A DNA stretch of 64,000 nucleotides from Hofstenia miamia (Eukaryota > Xenacoelomorpha > Acoela): positions 1,084,457 through 1,148,456 of the forward strand of contig SCFE01000063.1 of the NCBI GenBank assembly GCA_004352715.1, in the 5' to 3' direction. The position numbers and the translations under genes were made by a program. The notes under the pieces were generated by a model. The model did no database searches and was not told the DNA's origin. It saw nothing but the letters and a program-made list of their open reading frames with translations. Position 1 is the stretch's first letter. Every line of letters starts with the position of its first letter. Positions 55,206 through 64,000 of the stretch are shown here, piece after piece.

Positions 55206-55877
55206 TATTAGTTAATAAAAATCCTTAAGATTTCTCAAATTTAATACCACTATTGAGAAAAGATTATCGCGAATATTACTTTATAGACTCATTTTAATCA
55301 ACTCTCAAATCAGCAAAGTATTTGAAGGAATTACTTTCATTAAAATTAATGAACATCTTTGCAAACATGAACATTATACCAAATTGCAAAATGGAGAAAA
55401 CCATTATAATGAATATTTAGCAATTGCATTGATCAAAGTACATTACTAAAAAAAGGTTAAACTTCTAGATTTTGCTAGTGCCAGTATATGTCACAATTCT
55501 AGTTATTTGTATCAAAGCATGCAACAAGTTATACTTTATAAATTTTTATTTTAATTATTTGATGCTGGTGCTAGCGAATATGGTAAAAATGTCTTGCTGG
55601 CACTAGCGACCATCCAAACGAAAAAAATCATAGGATCTATTGCCAGTATATCATTGTTCAAAACTATAGCTAAATCCGATTATAGTTTTGAAGAACCAAA
55701 ATCACAAGAATTGGTTTCCAGTTCTGATCAATCGTCCCACAGCATGACTTATATTTTGATCTAAATTGACAAGATACATTCGAAATATTCTTAAATTAGT
55801 GATCTTAGTTTCTTCATTTATGATACAAGTTACACTGAAATACATGTAGGTCTCATAGAATCATATTTCTGTAACAA
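55206..55877. other. Probable decayed upstream part of LINE-A
   Basis: No clear frame. Weak phrases such as DLSFFIYDTSYTEIHVG (about 55800-55850) sit where the end of a LINE apurinic endonuclease domain would lie before the linker that starts at 55878. A TTGCTGGCACTAGCG-like direct repeat is present around 55470-55640. Confidence 0.35.
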
Positions 55878-55987
55878 ATGACGAAATGGATTAAAACTCG
55901 TGAAAAGTGTATTGAAAATATTAATAATTTTAAATCATCCCTCTCATCAGAAAATTGGTTTCCTGTATATTCTGCATCAAATATAAA

Positions 55988-56182
55988 TGAAATGCTAAAA
56001 AATTTCTCAGACATTTTTGAATTTTACCTCAACAGATTTTGCCCTGAAAGGAAAATAATGGTTAAATCCACAACCAAATCCAAAGCAAATGAAATGCTAA
56101 AAAATTTCTCAGACATTTTTGAATTTTACCTCAACAGATTTTTGCCCTGAAAGGAAAATAATGGTTAAATCCACAACCCAAT
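55988..56182 (+). repeat. Tandem duplication of about 92 bp inside LINE-A (104-bp period)
   Basis: GAAATGCTAAAAAATTTCTC through GGTTAAATCCACAACC occurs at about 55988-56077 and again at about 56091-56181, with one extra T in the second copy. The repeat shifts the frame between linker and RT. It has no n at the junction, so it may be real, or it may be an assembly error next to deleted sequence. Confidence 0.8.
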
Positions 56183-56583
56183 TTGGATTTCGCAAAAATT
56201 TTTTAACAACTGATGCACTATTACATGCTACTGAAAAATGGAGAGCATCCCTCGATTCTAATAAATTTGTAGCTATAGCTTGTTTAGATCTCTCAAAAGC
56301 CTTTGATTCGATTAATCACAACATACTTATTGAAAAACTATCTTACTTAGGATTTTCTTGTAATAGTAAGCAATTGATAACTAGTTACCTTAACCAAAGA
56401 TTCCAGAGAGTTAAATTAAACGATACTTTTTCTGATTGGTTACCGGTTTACAATGGGGTGCTTCAAGGAACGATTCTAGGTCCTCTTCTTTTTAGTATTT
56501 ATGTAAATGACATGCAGTCAATAACCAATTGCAATCTAATTCAATATGCCGATGACACCTGCATCTTCAGCGATAATACATCA

Positions 56584-57128
56584 NNNNNNNNNNNNNNNNN
56601 NNNNNNNNNNNNNNNNNNNNNNNNNNNNNNNNNNNNNNNNNNNNNNNNNNNNNNNNNNNNNNNNNNNNNNNNNNNNNNNNNNNNNNNNNNNNNNNNNNNN
56701 NNNNNNNNNNNNNNNNNNNNNNNNNNNNNNNNNNNNNNNNNNNNNNNNNNNNNNNNNNNNNNNNNNNNNNNNNNNNNNNNNNNNNNNNNNNNNNNNNNNN
56801 NNNNNNNNNNNNNNNNNNNNNNNNNNNNNNNNNNNNNNNNNNNNNNNNNNNNNNNNNNNNNNNNNNNNNNNNNNNNNNNNNNNNNNNNNNNNNNNNNNNN
56901 NNNNNNNNNNNNNNNNNNNNNNNNNNNNNNNNNNNNNNNNNNNNNNNNNNNNNNNNNNNNNNNNNNNNNNNNNNNNNNNNNNNNNNNNNNNNNNNNNNNN
57001 NNNNNNNNNNNNNNNNNNNNNNNNNNNNNNNNNNNNNNNNNNNNNNNNNNNNNNNNNNNNNNNNNNNNNNNNNNNNNNNNNNNNNNNNNNNNNNNNNNNN
57101 NNNNNNNNNNNNNNNNNNNNNNNNNNNN
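56584..57128. other. Assembly gap (N run) in LINE-A
   Basis: 545 unknown bases, where the RT thumb and most of the C-terminal domain would be. The open frames that appear to cross it are not evidence of coding. Confidence 0.99.
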
Positions 57129-57432
57129 AGAAATTAAAAGCATTGAAAAATTGAAACCTTTTAAAAAGCGTTTAAAAATCTTCCTTAAGCAAAAATATAT
57201 TTCAGGTACATCATGGTTAGGATTTTAATGTTACAGCAATGACTATACGATAACTCGTCATTAAAATAGCAATATAAAGTAATTCATCCATAGCCTGTAA
57301 GAATTGTTACTTTTTGTAATGTATGTTGATTTGTAGATTGGTTACTTTTTTGTAATTTATGACGCTATTCAGATAAATTATCAGTTATTGAATTGTAAAC
57401 ATTTATCTGAATATAGAATCTCTTATCTTATC

Positions 57433-58033
57433 TATACATTGAACATTTTGAATTATTAATAGTTTGTGGATATTTTATGAAATATGAACATGTATTCAAA
57501 ATTCTTGAACTTATGTATAAATTTAAAAAACACGCATAATTTAGTTAACATGTTTCGGCATGCCACTGCCATTATCAAATTCACAAAATGTTCATCAATT
57601 TAATTTTTTTACAAAGTCTTTGGTAAATTTAGTTTGAACATGAATTAATTTATTCAGTTAAATAACGAAAAAATTTAATAAACATTTTACGTTCATAATA
57701 AAATTAACAGGGCACAAACATTTTCTTGCAATTGGCAATTATGTATGTATCAGACCCAATTCTCAGTTCTAGGATTACTATATCCTTACTAGATATTCAT
57801 TCAACCACCACAATACAAAGTAAACTTCCATAATCAAGAACATATGAGTAGCACTCCAGTCCTTTAACTTATATATTAAACGAATACATAAAAAGTATTT
57901 AATTTCCGGATTATCTAAAACGTGCTTATGATATTCGTATATTTCAGAAATACGATCCGTTTTATGCCGAATACTATCGACCAATTTCAATTAAATAATG
58001 GAACACCTAAATAAGTAAAACACTGTCAAATTC
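57433..58033. other. Spacer; possible Penelope-like terminal remnant
   Basis: TTAACATGTTTCGGCATGCC and the following CACTGCCATTATCAAATTCA (about 57545-57585) resemble the ends of Penelope-like elements (TTTCG followed by a CATCGTCAG-type word). The frame at 57778-57990 (minus) shows no motif. Confidence 0.35.
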
Positions 58034-58415
58034 TTAGTCCGGATTTCGTAAACATTTTTCAACTACTGATGACCTATTATATACTGCAGAAAAGTAGAGA
58101 TGATCACTGTATGCAAATAAATTAGTAGCTATTGTCTGATTAAATATTTTTAAAGCTTTCGATTCTATTGATCATACTAATAAGAAATTATCCTACATGC
58201 GATTTTCTAGCGATAAAAAAATTTTATTAACTATTTGAAACAGATTTCTGATGGGCATCCATCAGGAGACGGATTGTTATTCATTTCAATATGCCGATGA
58301 TACTTGCATATTCAACGATAATAAATCAATGCATTTAACAAGTGATTCTGTAGCACATAATTGTAACAAATTATCAACGTATTTCAACAGGCACAAGTCG
58401 CTCATCAATGAATGT

Positions 58416-58616
58416 AAGTAAGTAAGTAAGTAAACTTTTATTATTATGATAATCATCATAACATTAAGATTATGAATAAAGGAGAGTTCACGACTTCAGG
58501 AATCGGCTGGGGAAGAGGGAGAGTTCTTTAGAGCTGGTCGTTTTCCTTACTGACGGCATTCTGTGTCGTAGCTTTATCATTGCATACTCTGTTCGCTGCG
58601 GAATGTTGTATTTTGC
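58416..58616. other. Short segment starting with (AAGT)n at the LINE-B/LINE-C junction
   Basis: (AAGT)n at 58416-58434 followed by ACTTTTATTATTATGATAAT and a GC-richer part (GGCTGGGGAAGAGGG). The tetranucleotide run could be the microsatellite tail of a minus-strand non-LTR insertion. Not identified further. Confidence 0.35.
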
Positions 58617-59569
58617 ATAAGATAAGACAATCTTTATTAAGAGAAGGTAAAGCAATTAATACAAACTGATGGATTCTCAAAATAGCGTCATTAAAAAAAA
58701 TAAAACAAAATCATACTATTTACAAACCTATACATTGCTAAGAAGGCTAAGAATAAGTCTACATTCTAGTAATTGTGTAATTGAATATATAATTTACTGT
58801 TCTAAAAGATGTTATTCATAAAAAACTTGTATCCAATTAAGATGAGCCCTAAATGTTTAAAAGAAAAATTCTCCCAGAACTAAGCAGTTAATTTCCAAGA
58901 CAGTTAATTATTCTATTTACTAAAGTTAGTGCTTTCTCTTTCTTTGTTGCAGAGATAATGATAATTTTTGGTTACTATAGTAAGTCATGTAAGTTTCAAA
59001 ATTTGTTTGCTCTCTAATTTAATTTATTGTCATTAATTTTTAATAGAAGAGGATGTAATCAGGTATTTGTAATAAACGAAGCAATTCTTTGATTGGTAGG
59101 ATAATTCCTTGTTGAAACAGTTTTGAAATGGTCAATCACTTTCTTTTTAAGCAATAGAAATGTCTTTTCTAATATAGTAACTTTATCCAAGTTAATCCAC
59201 AATTTTACTGCAGTATTGAAAAATGGGTTTTTCATAATTTTAATTCTAAATGTTTAAATTGATATGTACCGCGTCTAAGACTGTCAAATATGTTATAGTA
59301 ATAAGAATATGTATATTTTGAAACAACCAGAGATTTAAGGAACAGTGTGATCCATTTTCTTGGCAATAAATCCTATATTTTTAACATTAATTTGATATTA
59401 GCAGCCATTTGTTTAATTAATGAATTTGCCCATTCTTCTTTTATAACATTCCCAAATATTTTATTCTAGTTTGCTTCATTATTTCTGGGTTATCAATATA
59501 TAGGTTTTTCTTTGTTCATTCCTTACTCAATTTATTCATCTGCGTAAAGATATATTACATTATTAATAA

Positions 59570-60075
59570 TGTAAATCACGTATGAGATATAAATCGGATT
59601 GACGTTCATTGTGAGGAAGTAAGATGAAAAGCTGTTGAAGAGAATGTACTATGAGGACCATTTACTATCAGATCTAGTACCTGGAAGCAGTGACTATGCC
59701 TCTACAAGTCTCCGGGAACGTTTACCAGCCCCTGAAAGAGATATTGATAGGAGATTTACGTTTATTTTTCCAAACAGATTCTTAAAGAAATACTAGCATT
59801 CTCGCTGTAACCTCCACTGTCTACCATATTCAATGATTCTCGGGTTCACACGTTACGAAATCATCAATCTTGAAATTATCTCCGCTTCCTATTCGCATTA
59901 TGTACTTCCTAAGTCTCCAACCCTTACCAAAAACACCGACACGAAAGGAAGACCACACCAGAGCTATCACGTCCGTGAAATGCCGCAAATAACTCTGCAA
60001 GTGAAGTGAATTTTATGATAGTTTGTAAATTTAGTCAGTTTGATGTGTTTCATTTTGAAATAAAGAAAATTTCTA
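59570..60075 (+). pseudogene. GC-richer coding-like block, possibly a processed pseudogene
   Basis: A plus-strand frame runs about 130 codons with one stop. It includes MYYEDHLLSDLVPGSSDYAS, LRERLPAPERDIDRRF, FTRYEIINLEIIS, HYVLPKSPTLTKN and MPQITLQVK before TGA near 60010. AATAAA follows at about 60059. The block is richer in G and C than all its surroundings, uses codons unlike the neighbouring LINE relics, and has a polyadenylation signal at its end. A retro-inserted 3' piece of a host mRNA is a reasonable reading. No poly-A tract is visible, and I do not recognise the protein. Confidence 0.35.
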
Positions 60076-60091
60076 ATTGAAGTTTGTAGTA

Positions 60092-60445
60092 CAGTATTCC
60101 CCAGCTATTCGCGGGGGGCTACTGCGAATATTGGATGCAACTTTAAAACGTCTATGTATGAGATTATATATAGATACTAAATGCTTCCCAAACACTCTTA
60201 CTCATTAACATAGTAATAATGTAGTAATATTGCATGTGTTATGTATTCCACTAATGCTAATGTAAACATTTTAATTTTGAATTTAAACAATATTTTAGTC
60301 AATAAGAATGTAAGTACAGGAGGACAGTAACCTCGCATAGCATAGGGACCCATATTGTATTACTGTTCCCGTAAAGTCATTTTTATGCGTGCAACACATT
60401 TTTTATGGCTATGCTCCTAAACCGCGAATAGGTGAGGTTACTCTG
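60092..60445. mobile_element. Pogo/Tigger-type MITE, 354 bp
   Basis: Flanked by TA on both sides (60090-60091, 60446-60447). The left end is CAGTATTCCCCAGCTATTCG, followed by CGG. The right end, reverse-complemented, is CAGAGTAACCTCACCTATTC, followed by GCGG. The CAGT...CGCGG form is that of Tigger/pogo terminal repeats. No coding capacity. It has inserted into the RT of the minus-strand LINE-C. Confidence 0.8.
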
Positions 60446-62115
60446 TATAGATAATGCATCATCTGCACGTAACTTAGATATTATTTCGATATGATTTGAA
60501 ATATTTATATAGATACTGAATAACAGTGGTCCCAGAACAAAACCTTATTGAACAGCTCGTTCAATTCTTTTAAAAATTCATGATTTATTTTTAAATTTTA
60601 CAAATTGACATCTATTATTTAAGCAATCAGAAATTAGTGATGAACAAGAATCAAAATTATAAGTATCTCAATTTTTTAATCAATATTCCATAATTATTGA
60701 ATTGAATGCTTTTGCAAGATCTAAAGAGATGATGTAAACACTTTCATTTATGGACATTGTGTCATAAAAGTTATGCCAATTGAGATTTAGTAAATCAAAA
60801 ACGAATTCTAGTCTGCTAATTTTTTTAGAATTAGTGTAATACCTCAATTTCTTTTTTGTTGAGTACTTCTAAACCAAAAATGTCTAACATGAATTTTTCC
60901 GTTATCATGTTTATTTAGATAATTATGGTTGTAATTGCCTATAAGAATTACTGGCATTTTTCAAACATGGCTCGTGATACTTCATAGGATCACATGGCAG
61001 AAAACCCACTAAAGCTTCTTCGATTATTGCAATAACTTAAATGAATTAAATGCTTTACATTTGCTATTATAATTTCTAAAAACAAGCTTTCAAAAATTTA
61101 GATCTTGACGTATTTGTGTATGAAAATGCTAGGTACCATCAATAATATTCCACCACTTTCAATTTTAGTAGAAATTCTAAGATCTCTATTCTTGGAGAAA
61201 ATCTTAGCCAATTTTTCCTATTTTCTTAAAAATGCTGTCATTGTCTATCTTTTAACGAGGTTCCTATTATTTCGCAAACTTTGTTTCCATCCATACTAAG
61301 AATCAATTCTTCATACTTGGTTACTCTATTTGTTAAACTTTTGAAATTAATATTTATAAATTTGAGGTGAATTTCATGTATCTATTTATTCATTAAACTC
61401 AATGAATATAAAAAAATTTTCTTTAATCATATTGAGTTTTTTTATTGTAACTATTAGTTGTTCTATGTAAATTGCCTATTTTTTGCAAAATGCATTATGA
61501 CTAGAAGACTCGATTTTAAATTTATTTGAATAAACATAACTTATACATTGTTTATTCCTTTCATTTTTTACGGAAATTCTTTATAACTATGACTTACTGA
61601 ATCGAACATGCATGATAATTTATCATTATTGCACGATTTCGATGAGTGCCCAAAATTACCCCATTTTTCAACAATGTTAATATTTTTTAAACTCATCAAG
61701 ATATTACCAACCTATAATACTATTTCAATACCTAGTTTTATTCATAAGCAGAATTCCAGATCAAAACATTTTACCTGCATTTAAAAAAAAAAGTTTTGAA
61801 TCAATCATTCATTAATACACACTTGGAATTCACTACCTAAAAGAACATTGAAAAATTGCAAGTTTTTACAAGCACATTAGAATTTTCCCTAAGCACAAGC
61901 ATGTCTCGGGTAAAGCATGGTTAGGAAACAAATTCTACAATAATGATTGTAAAACATCTTATTCTTGAAATCGATATTAATTGATCCCCAGCCTGGTAGA
62001 TTTATTGTATATAATGTTATATTCTATTGTATGCTTGCTTTGTATTACGCTATTTAGATAAATTACCAGTTTCTAATTGTTAATATTTATCTGAACAAAC
62101 AATATCTTAACTCAT

Positions 62116-62412
62116 CCTACAATATAAATAAACTTATTCAATTTCTCAAGTAGTTTATTTCGAACAATTTAATGCGTTCATTCACATTTAATGATCCCCT
62201 TAAAAATTCTAGTTTCGCATGTACATGTATAGTGGTGAACTTCTTAAAAATGAAATCCCAGGAAAAATAATTAAATATTTACATTTTACACATTCCTGCT
62301 GAAGTTTCAAACTATCACTCATCGCAATGCGCAAATTCCATGTTCCTAAATATTCAACAATGTAACTATAGTGGACCAAATTAATTTTACAATTATTAAT
62401 TTTAACAAAATC
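62116..62412. other. Spacer, no gene recognised
   Basis: AT-rich. A minus-strand frame at 62209-62418 (69 codons) has no motif. Confidence 0.6.
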
Positions 62413-63242
62413 ATTCAAATATATTTCGACTTACAAAGTCATCGTCAGTTTTACAAATAATTCCCTCTAAATTTACTTGATTTTATAATAATATTTTATT
62501 TCGCTAAATCTTAATTATTGGTAGCAATAGTTTAGGTATATAATCTTCTTTCGTATTTAGACTTGATTGAAATGATCTAATTTGAATGCTTTCAGTGATT
62601 TTAAAATAATTTGCATCAGTATTCTTTAAAATTTTTACTTCATAACTTAGTCCACAATTTTTTAGGTCGACAACTAAGCAGAAGAACGAAAGAACATGAA
62701 ACTAATTTAACAATTTTAAAATACCTAAAAAATTGTGGACTAAGTTATGATGTAAAAATTTTAAAAAATACTGATGCAAATTATCTTAACCCATTAGAGC
62801 CGAGGTTAATTTTGAAGCTAGAATGATGAAACTTGGTGAAAACATATAATTTGTCTTATATTGCACATGTGTGGCAGTACTTGTATGAAACGTGTTCTAA
62901 ACGTTCTCTAGGTTCCAGGGCATCTGATACCATAAGACTGTAAAGATTTAACGGTGTTTAATGAAAATATAACAATTTTACATGCGTGGTAGAAAAATCT
63001 ACCATTCGGCTCTAATGGTTTAAAATCACTGAAAGTATTCAAATTACATCATTTCAACCAAGTCTAAATACGAAAGATTATATACATAAACTACTGTTAC
63101 CAATAATTAAGATATAGCGAAATAAAATATTATTATAAAATCAAGTAAATTTAGAGAGAATTATTTGTAAAACTGACGATGACTTTAAGTTGAAATATAT
63201 TTGAAAGTGTCGATGACTTTGTAAGTTGAAATACATTTGAAG
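62413..63242. mobile_element. Inverted dimer of Penelope-like 3' ends (palindrome)
   Basis: The left arm (62413-62683) and right arm (62732-63203, minus an insertion) are reverse complements. Each, read inward to outward, encodes the C-terminus of a Penelope-like protein (KNCGLSYEVKILKNTDANYF, or DV in the right arm) and then the terminal sequence with ATAAAATCAAGTAAATTTAG and ACTGACGATGAC. The right arm also keeps part of the GIY-YIG domain (GRQLSRRTKEHETN). The centre is about 62684-62731. The outer ends share TATATTTCGACTTACAAAGT with the element at 52787. A partial extra copy of the end (GATGACTTTGTAAGTTGAAA) follows at about 63209-63242. Confidence 0.8.
62790..63019. mobile_element. piggyBac-type MITE, 230 bp, with TTAA target duplication
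   Basis: The left end is CCCATTAGAGCCG and the right end, reverse-complemented, ACCATTAGAGCCG. TTAA flanks both sides (62786-62789, 63020-63023). The left arm of the surrounding palindrome supplies the uninterrupted site at 62601-62604, with a single TTAA in the same context (TTTGCATCAG on one side, TTTCAGTGA on the other). This shows that TTAA was duplicated on insertion, the signature of the piggyBac superfamily. No coding capacity. Confidence 0.85.
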
Positions 63243-63372
63243 GTTTTGGTAAAATTATTAAAAATCCTTAAAAATGCTCAATTATTAGTTTTATTGAAGA
63301 AAAATTAAATTACTCAATTAATTCTGTGTGAATAACTTTCATAAAAACTGGATTTAATTGCAAAATACATAA

Positions 63373-63714
63373 TTATTCTTTTAAACAAAAATTTTCAACA
63401 AATTCTATCAGAGTTCTCGTAGGGCGACCTAAATTTAATTTAATTACTACAAAGTATTTACATGGGACATCACCTGACATGCCTTTGGGAAGATAGGGAA
63501 TCTCATTGGAATGCATCATTGTACCTCCAATATCCAAATGAGCCCAATTCTTTACAGAAACAAACTCGCTCAAGAAAGCAGCCGCGGTGCACGAACCTCC
63601 ACCAGGAGTTTTAGAAACATTAAGGCAATCAGCTAAGACTGAATTTGTTACCTGCTTCTGATAATGTTTATAAAGGGGCATCCGCCACAAGCGATCACCA
63701 CTTTCAACACCACT
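63373..63714 (-). CDS. LAP3: Leucine aminopeptidase (M17, LAP3), last two exons visible
   Basis: The penultimate exon 63474-63714 and last exon 63373-63428 are separated by a 45-bp GT-AG intron (63429-63473). The protein reads SGVESGDRLWRMPLYKHYQ, LADCLNVSKTPGGGSCTAAA, WAHLDIGGTMMHSNEIPYLP and KGMSG, joined to RPTRTLIEFV and ending at TAA. These are the C-terminal blocks of M17 leucyl aminopeptidases. The enzyme is a hexameric, two-metal peptidase that removes N-terminal Leu and other residues from peptides in the cytosol (family knowledge). GGGSCTAAAFL is part of the catalytic domain. The metal ligands and NTDAEGR signature lie upstream, beyond 64000. The intron length is a multiple of three and has no stop in frame, so its retention would add 15 residues. 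The upstream acceptor is TTTTAAG at 63715. Confidence 0.93.
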   Translation of the reverse strand, partial: SGVESGDRLWRMPLYKHYQKQVTNSVLADCLNVSKTPGGGSCTAAAFLSEFVSVKNWAHLDIGGTMMHSNEIPYLPKGMSGDVPCKYFVVIKLNLGRPTRTLIEFVENFCLKE

Positions 63715-64000
63715 CTTAAAATATCAATTGTTACTTAAATTATGATTTGCTATTATGTAGATTTCTAACTAATCGAGTAAGATAATCTTTGCCCAACACT
63801 GTATTAAATCAGTTTGGATTGCCAAATATCGAAAGAAATTCTGCACATAAGCCCATATTCATGAAAAGTAACTAATCACTGTTGTATTTGCAAGGGGTAT
63901 TGATTTGCATTGCATACATTAGGTCCATGTAAAACCTTAATTTACAAAATTATTATTTTTCATTATAAAGTTGCATTACAACTTCTTAGTTTCAAAAAAA
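63715..64000 (-). other. LAP3 intron, continuing beyond the window
   Basis: Directly upstream (minus strand) of the exon that starts at 63714. AT-rich, with no further LAP3 exon before the window edge. Confidence 0.7.

Larger units (their letters stand above)
55878..57432 (+). mobile_element. LINE-A (CR1/Jockey-like), broken by deletion, duplication and a gap
   Basis: 55878-56150 encodes the linker between endonuclease and RT (FKSSLSSENWFPVYSASNIN, FSDIFEFYLNRFCPERK). 56160-56583 encodes RT: QFGFRKNFLTTDALLHATEK, LDLSKAFDSINHNILIEKL, GVLQGTILGPLLFSIYVNDM and the YADD box in QYADDTCIF. N occupies 56584-57128. 57129-57228 gives the C-terminus (SIEKLKPFKKRLKIFLKQKY). The 3' UTR ends in a stem-loop (57371-57411) and TCTTATCTTATCTA. 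The N-terminal part of RT is missing, and a 104-bp repeat with a one-base difference breaks the frame near 56140. Inactive, but the RT motifs are intact. Confidence 0.8.
58617..61400 (-). mobile_element. LINE-C on the minus strand, nested in LINE-B
   Basis: Read right to left. An endonuclease-like part at about 60830-61300 is weak (GGILLMVPS and SLFLEI phrases). The RT at 60455-60790 gives ISLDLAKAFNSI, GILIKKLRY, VLGPLLFSIYINI and the YADD position as LRADDALSI. The C-terminus at about 59120-59330 gives YNIFDSLRRGTYQFKHLELK, FFNTAVKLWINLDKV and EKTFLLLKKKVIDHF. The 3' end at 58617-58695 gives AATGACGCTATT, a weak GAGAA/TTCTC stem, and TTGTCTTATCTTATG, matching the 3' end of LINE-A. Stops and frameshifts abound. 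A pogo-type MITE sits immediately after the RADD box. Confidence 0.6.
58034..62115 (+). mobile_element. LINE-B (same family as LINE-A), split by a 3.3-kb insertion
   Basis: 58034-58415 parallels LINE-A RT in decayed form: SGFRKHFSTTDDLLYTAEK, FKAFDSIDH and QYADDTCIFNDNKSM. The part between the finger domain and the YADD box is deleted. The matching C-terminus resumes at about 61776-61930 (WNSLP-like and AWLG-like readings, AAGCATGGTTAGGA as in LINE-A). The 3' UTR at 62040-62115 has the same TAGATAAATTACCAGTTT stem-loop region and a TATCTTAACTCATCC tail. Everything from about 58416 to 61775 is inserted material, mostly the minus-strand LINE-C. Confidence 0.65.

Noticed and set aside
56541-57154. 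About 200-codon frames on both strands across the gap
   Set aside because: Only a few residues at each end are real. The true reading is LINE-A RT on either side of N.
58416-58434. (AAGT)n run as a CRISPR-like or satellite array
   Set aside because: It is a five-unit microsatellite at a transposon junction. There are no spacers and no extended array.
1-64000. Search for tRNA, rRNA, operon or riboswitch features
   Set aside because: No cloverleaf-type boxes, rRNA-like blocks or prokaryotic signals were noticed. The window is animal nuclear DNA.

Overview
The window is AT-rich nuclear DNA from a multicellular animal. The evidence is a spliced dynamin-related GTPase gene whose exons match animal DRP1/DNM1L, the 3' end of an animal-type leucine aminopeptidase gene (LAP3), and a dense load of animal transposable elements: Ty3/gypsy, CR1/Jockey-like LINEs, Penelope-like elements, mariner, Tc1/IS630, pogo, piggyBac, Mutator/Kolobok-like, hAT, and a Polinton/adintovirus-type DNA polymerase B. 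Several introns are only 41-45 bp long. A splice-acceptor-like TTTTAG directly abuts the DRP1 start codon. Together these would suit a lineage with spliced-leader trans-splicing and micro-introns, such as flatworms, but the sequence alone does not fix the species. No tRNA, rRNA, CRISPR or bacterial feature was seen.

Layout. 1-1560: nothing firmly recognised. 1560-2393: a minus-strand LTR plus leader of a Ty3/gypsy family, broken by a gap. 2394-5101: spacer with CCACTAGTGG-rich blocks and a duplication across a gap. 5102-13945: a decayed plus-strand Ty3/gypsy element of the same family with gag, protease, RT, RNase H, integrase and an unusual extra 3' reading frame. 13946-14790: a second, diverged LTR plus leader in tandem. 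14831-15854: a 1-kb terminal-inverted-repeat element. 15970-16305: a long foldback. 19660-20543: likely DRP1 promoter region with a CRE and CCAAT boxes.

20544-51062 is DRP1, with 15 exons and 661 codons. All exon joins are in frame. Intron 13 alone is 21 kb and holds most of the mobile DNA: a mariner (30633-31889), a Mutator/Kolobok-like element with a second intact ORF carrying a piggyBac-type Cys/His module (32612-35816), a DDE fragment and a hAT (36197-37990), an IS630-like deletion derivative (39167-39741), a LINE tail (40205-40383), a split and truncated PolB gene (40494-44237) with its 5' exons repeated (45864-46705), a Tc1 fragment (45483-45862) and a second mariner-like deletion derivative (47002-48327).

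51063-63300 is a retroelement graveyard. It has an RT scrap, a Penelope-like element, LINE-A, and LINE-B interrupted by the opposite-strand LINE-C, which is itself interrupted by a pogo-type MITE. After these comes an inverted dimer of Penelope 3' ends, one arm of which carries a piggyBac-type MITE. The last gene, 63373-63714 on the minus strand, is the C-terminus of LAP3 with a 45-bp intron.

Only DRP1 (mitochondrial and peroxisomal fission) and LAP3 (cytosolic peptide turnover) look like functioning host genes, and they have no evident functional link. Many N runs and single n's are flanked by near-identical sequence, so several local duplications are probably assembly artefacts. I found no clear new multi-gene system. 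The best leads are the 34007-34714 ORF, the gypsy third ORF, the intron-containing PolB gene, and the Penelope palindrome with its built-in empty site.
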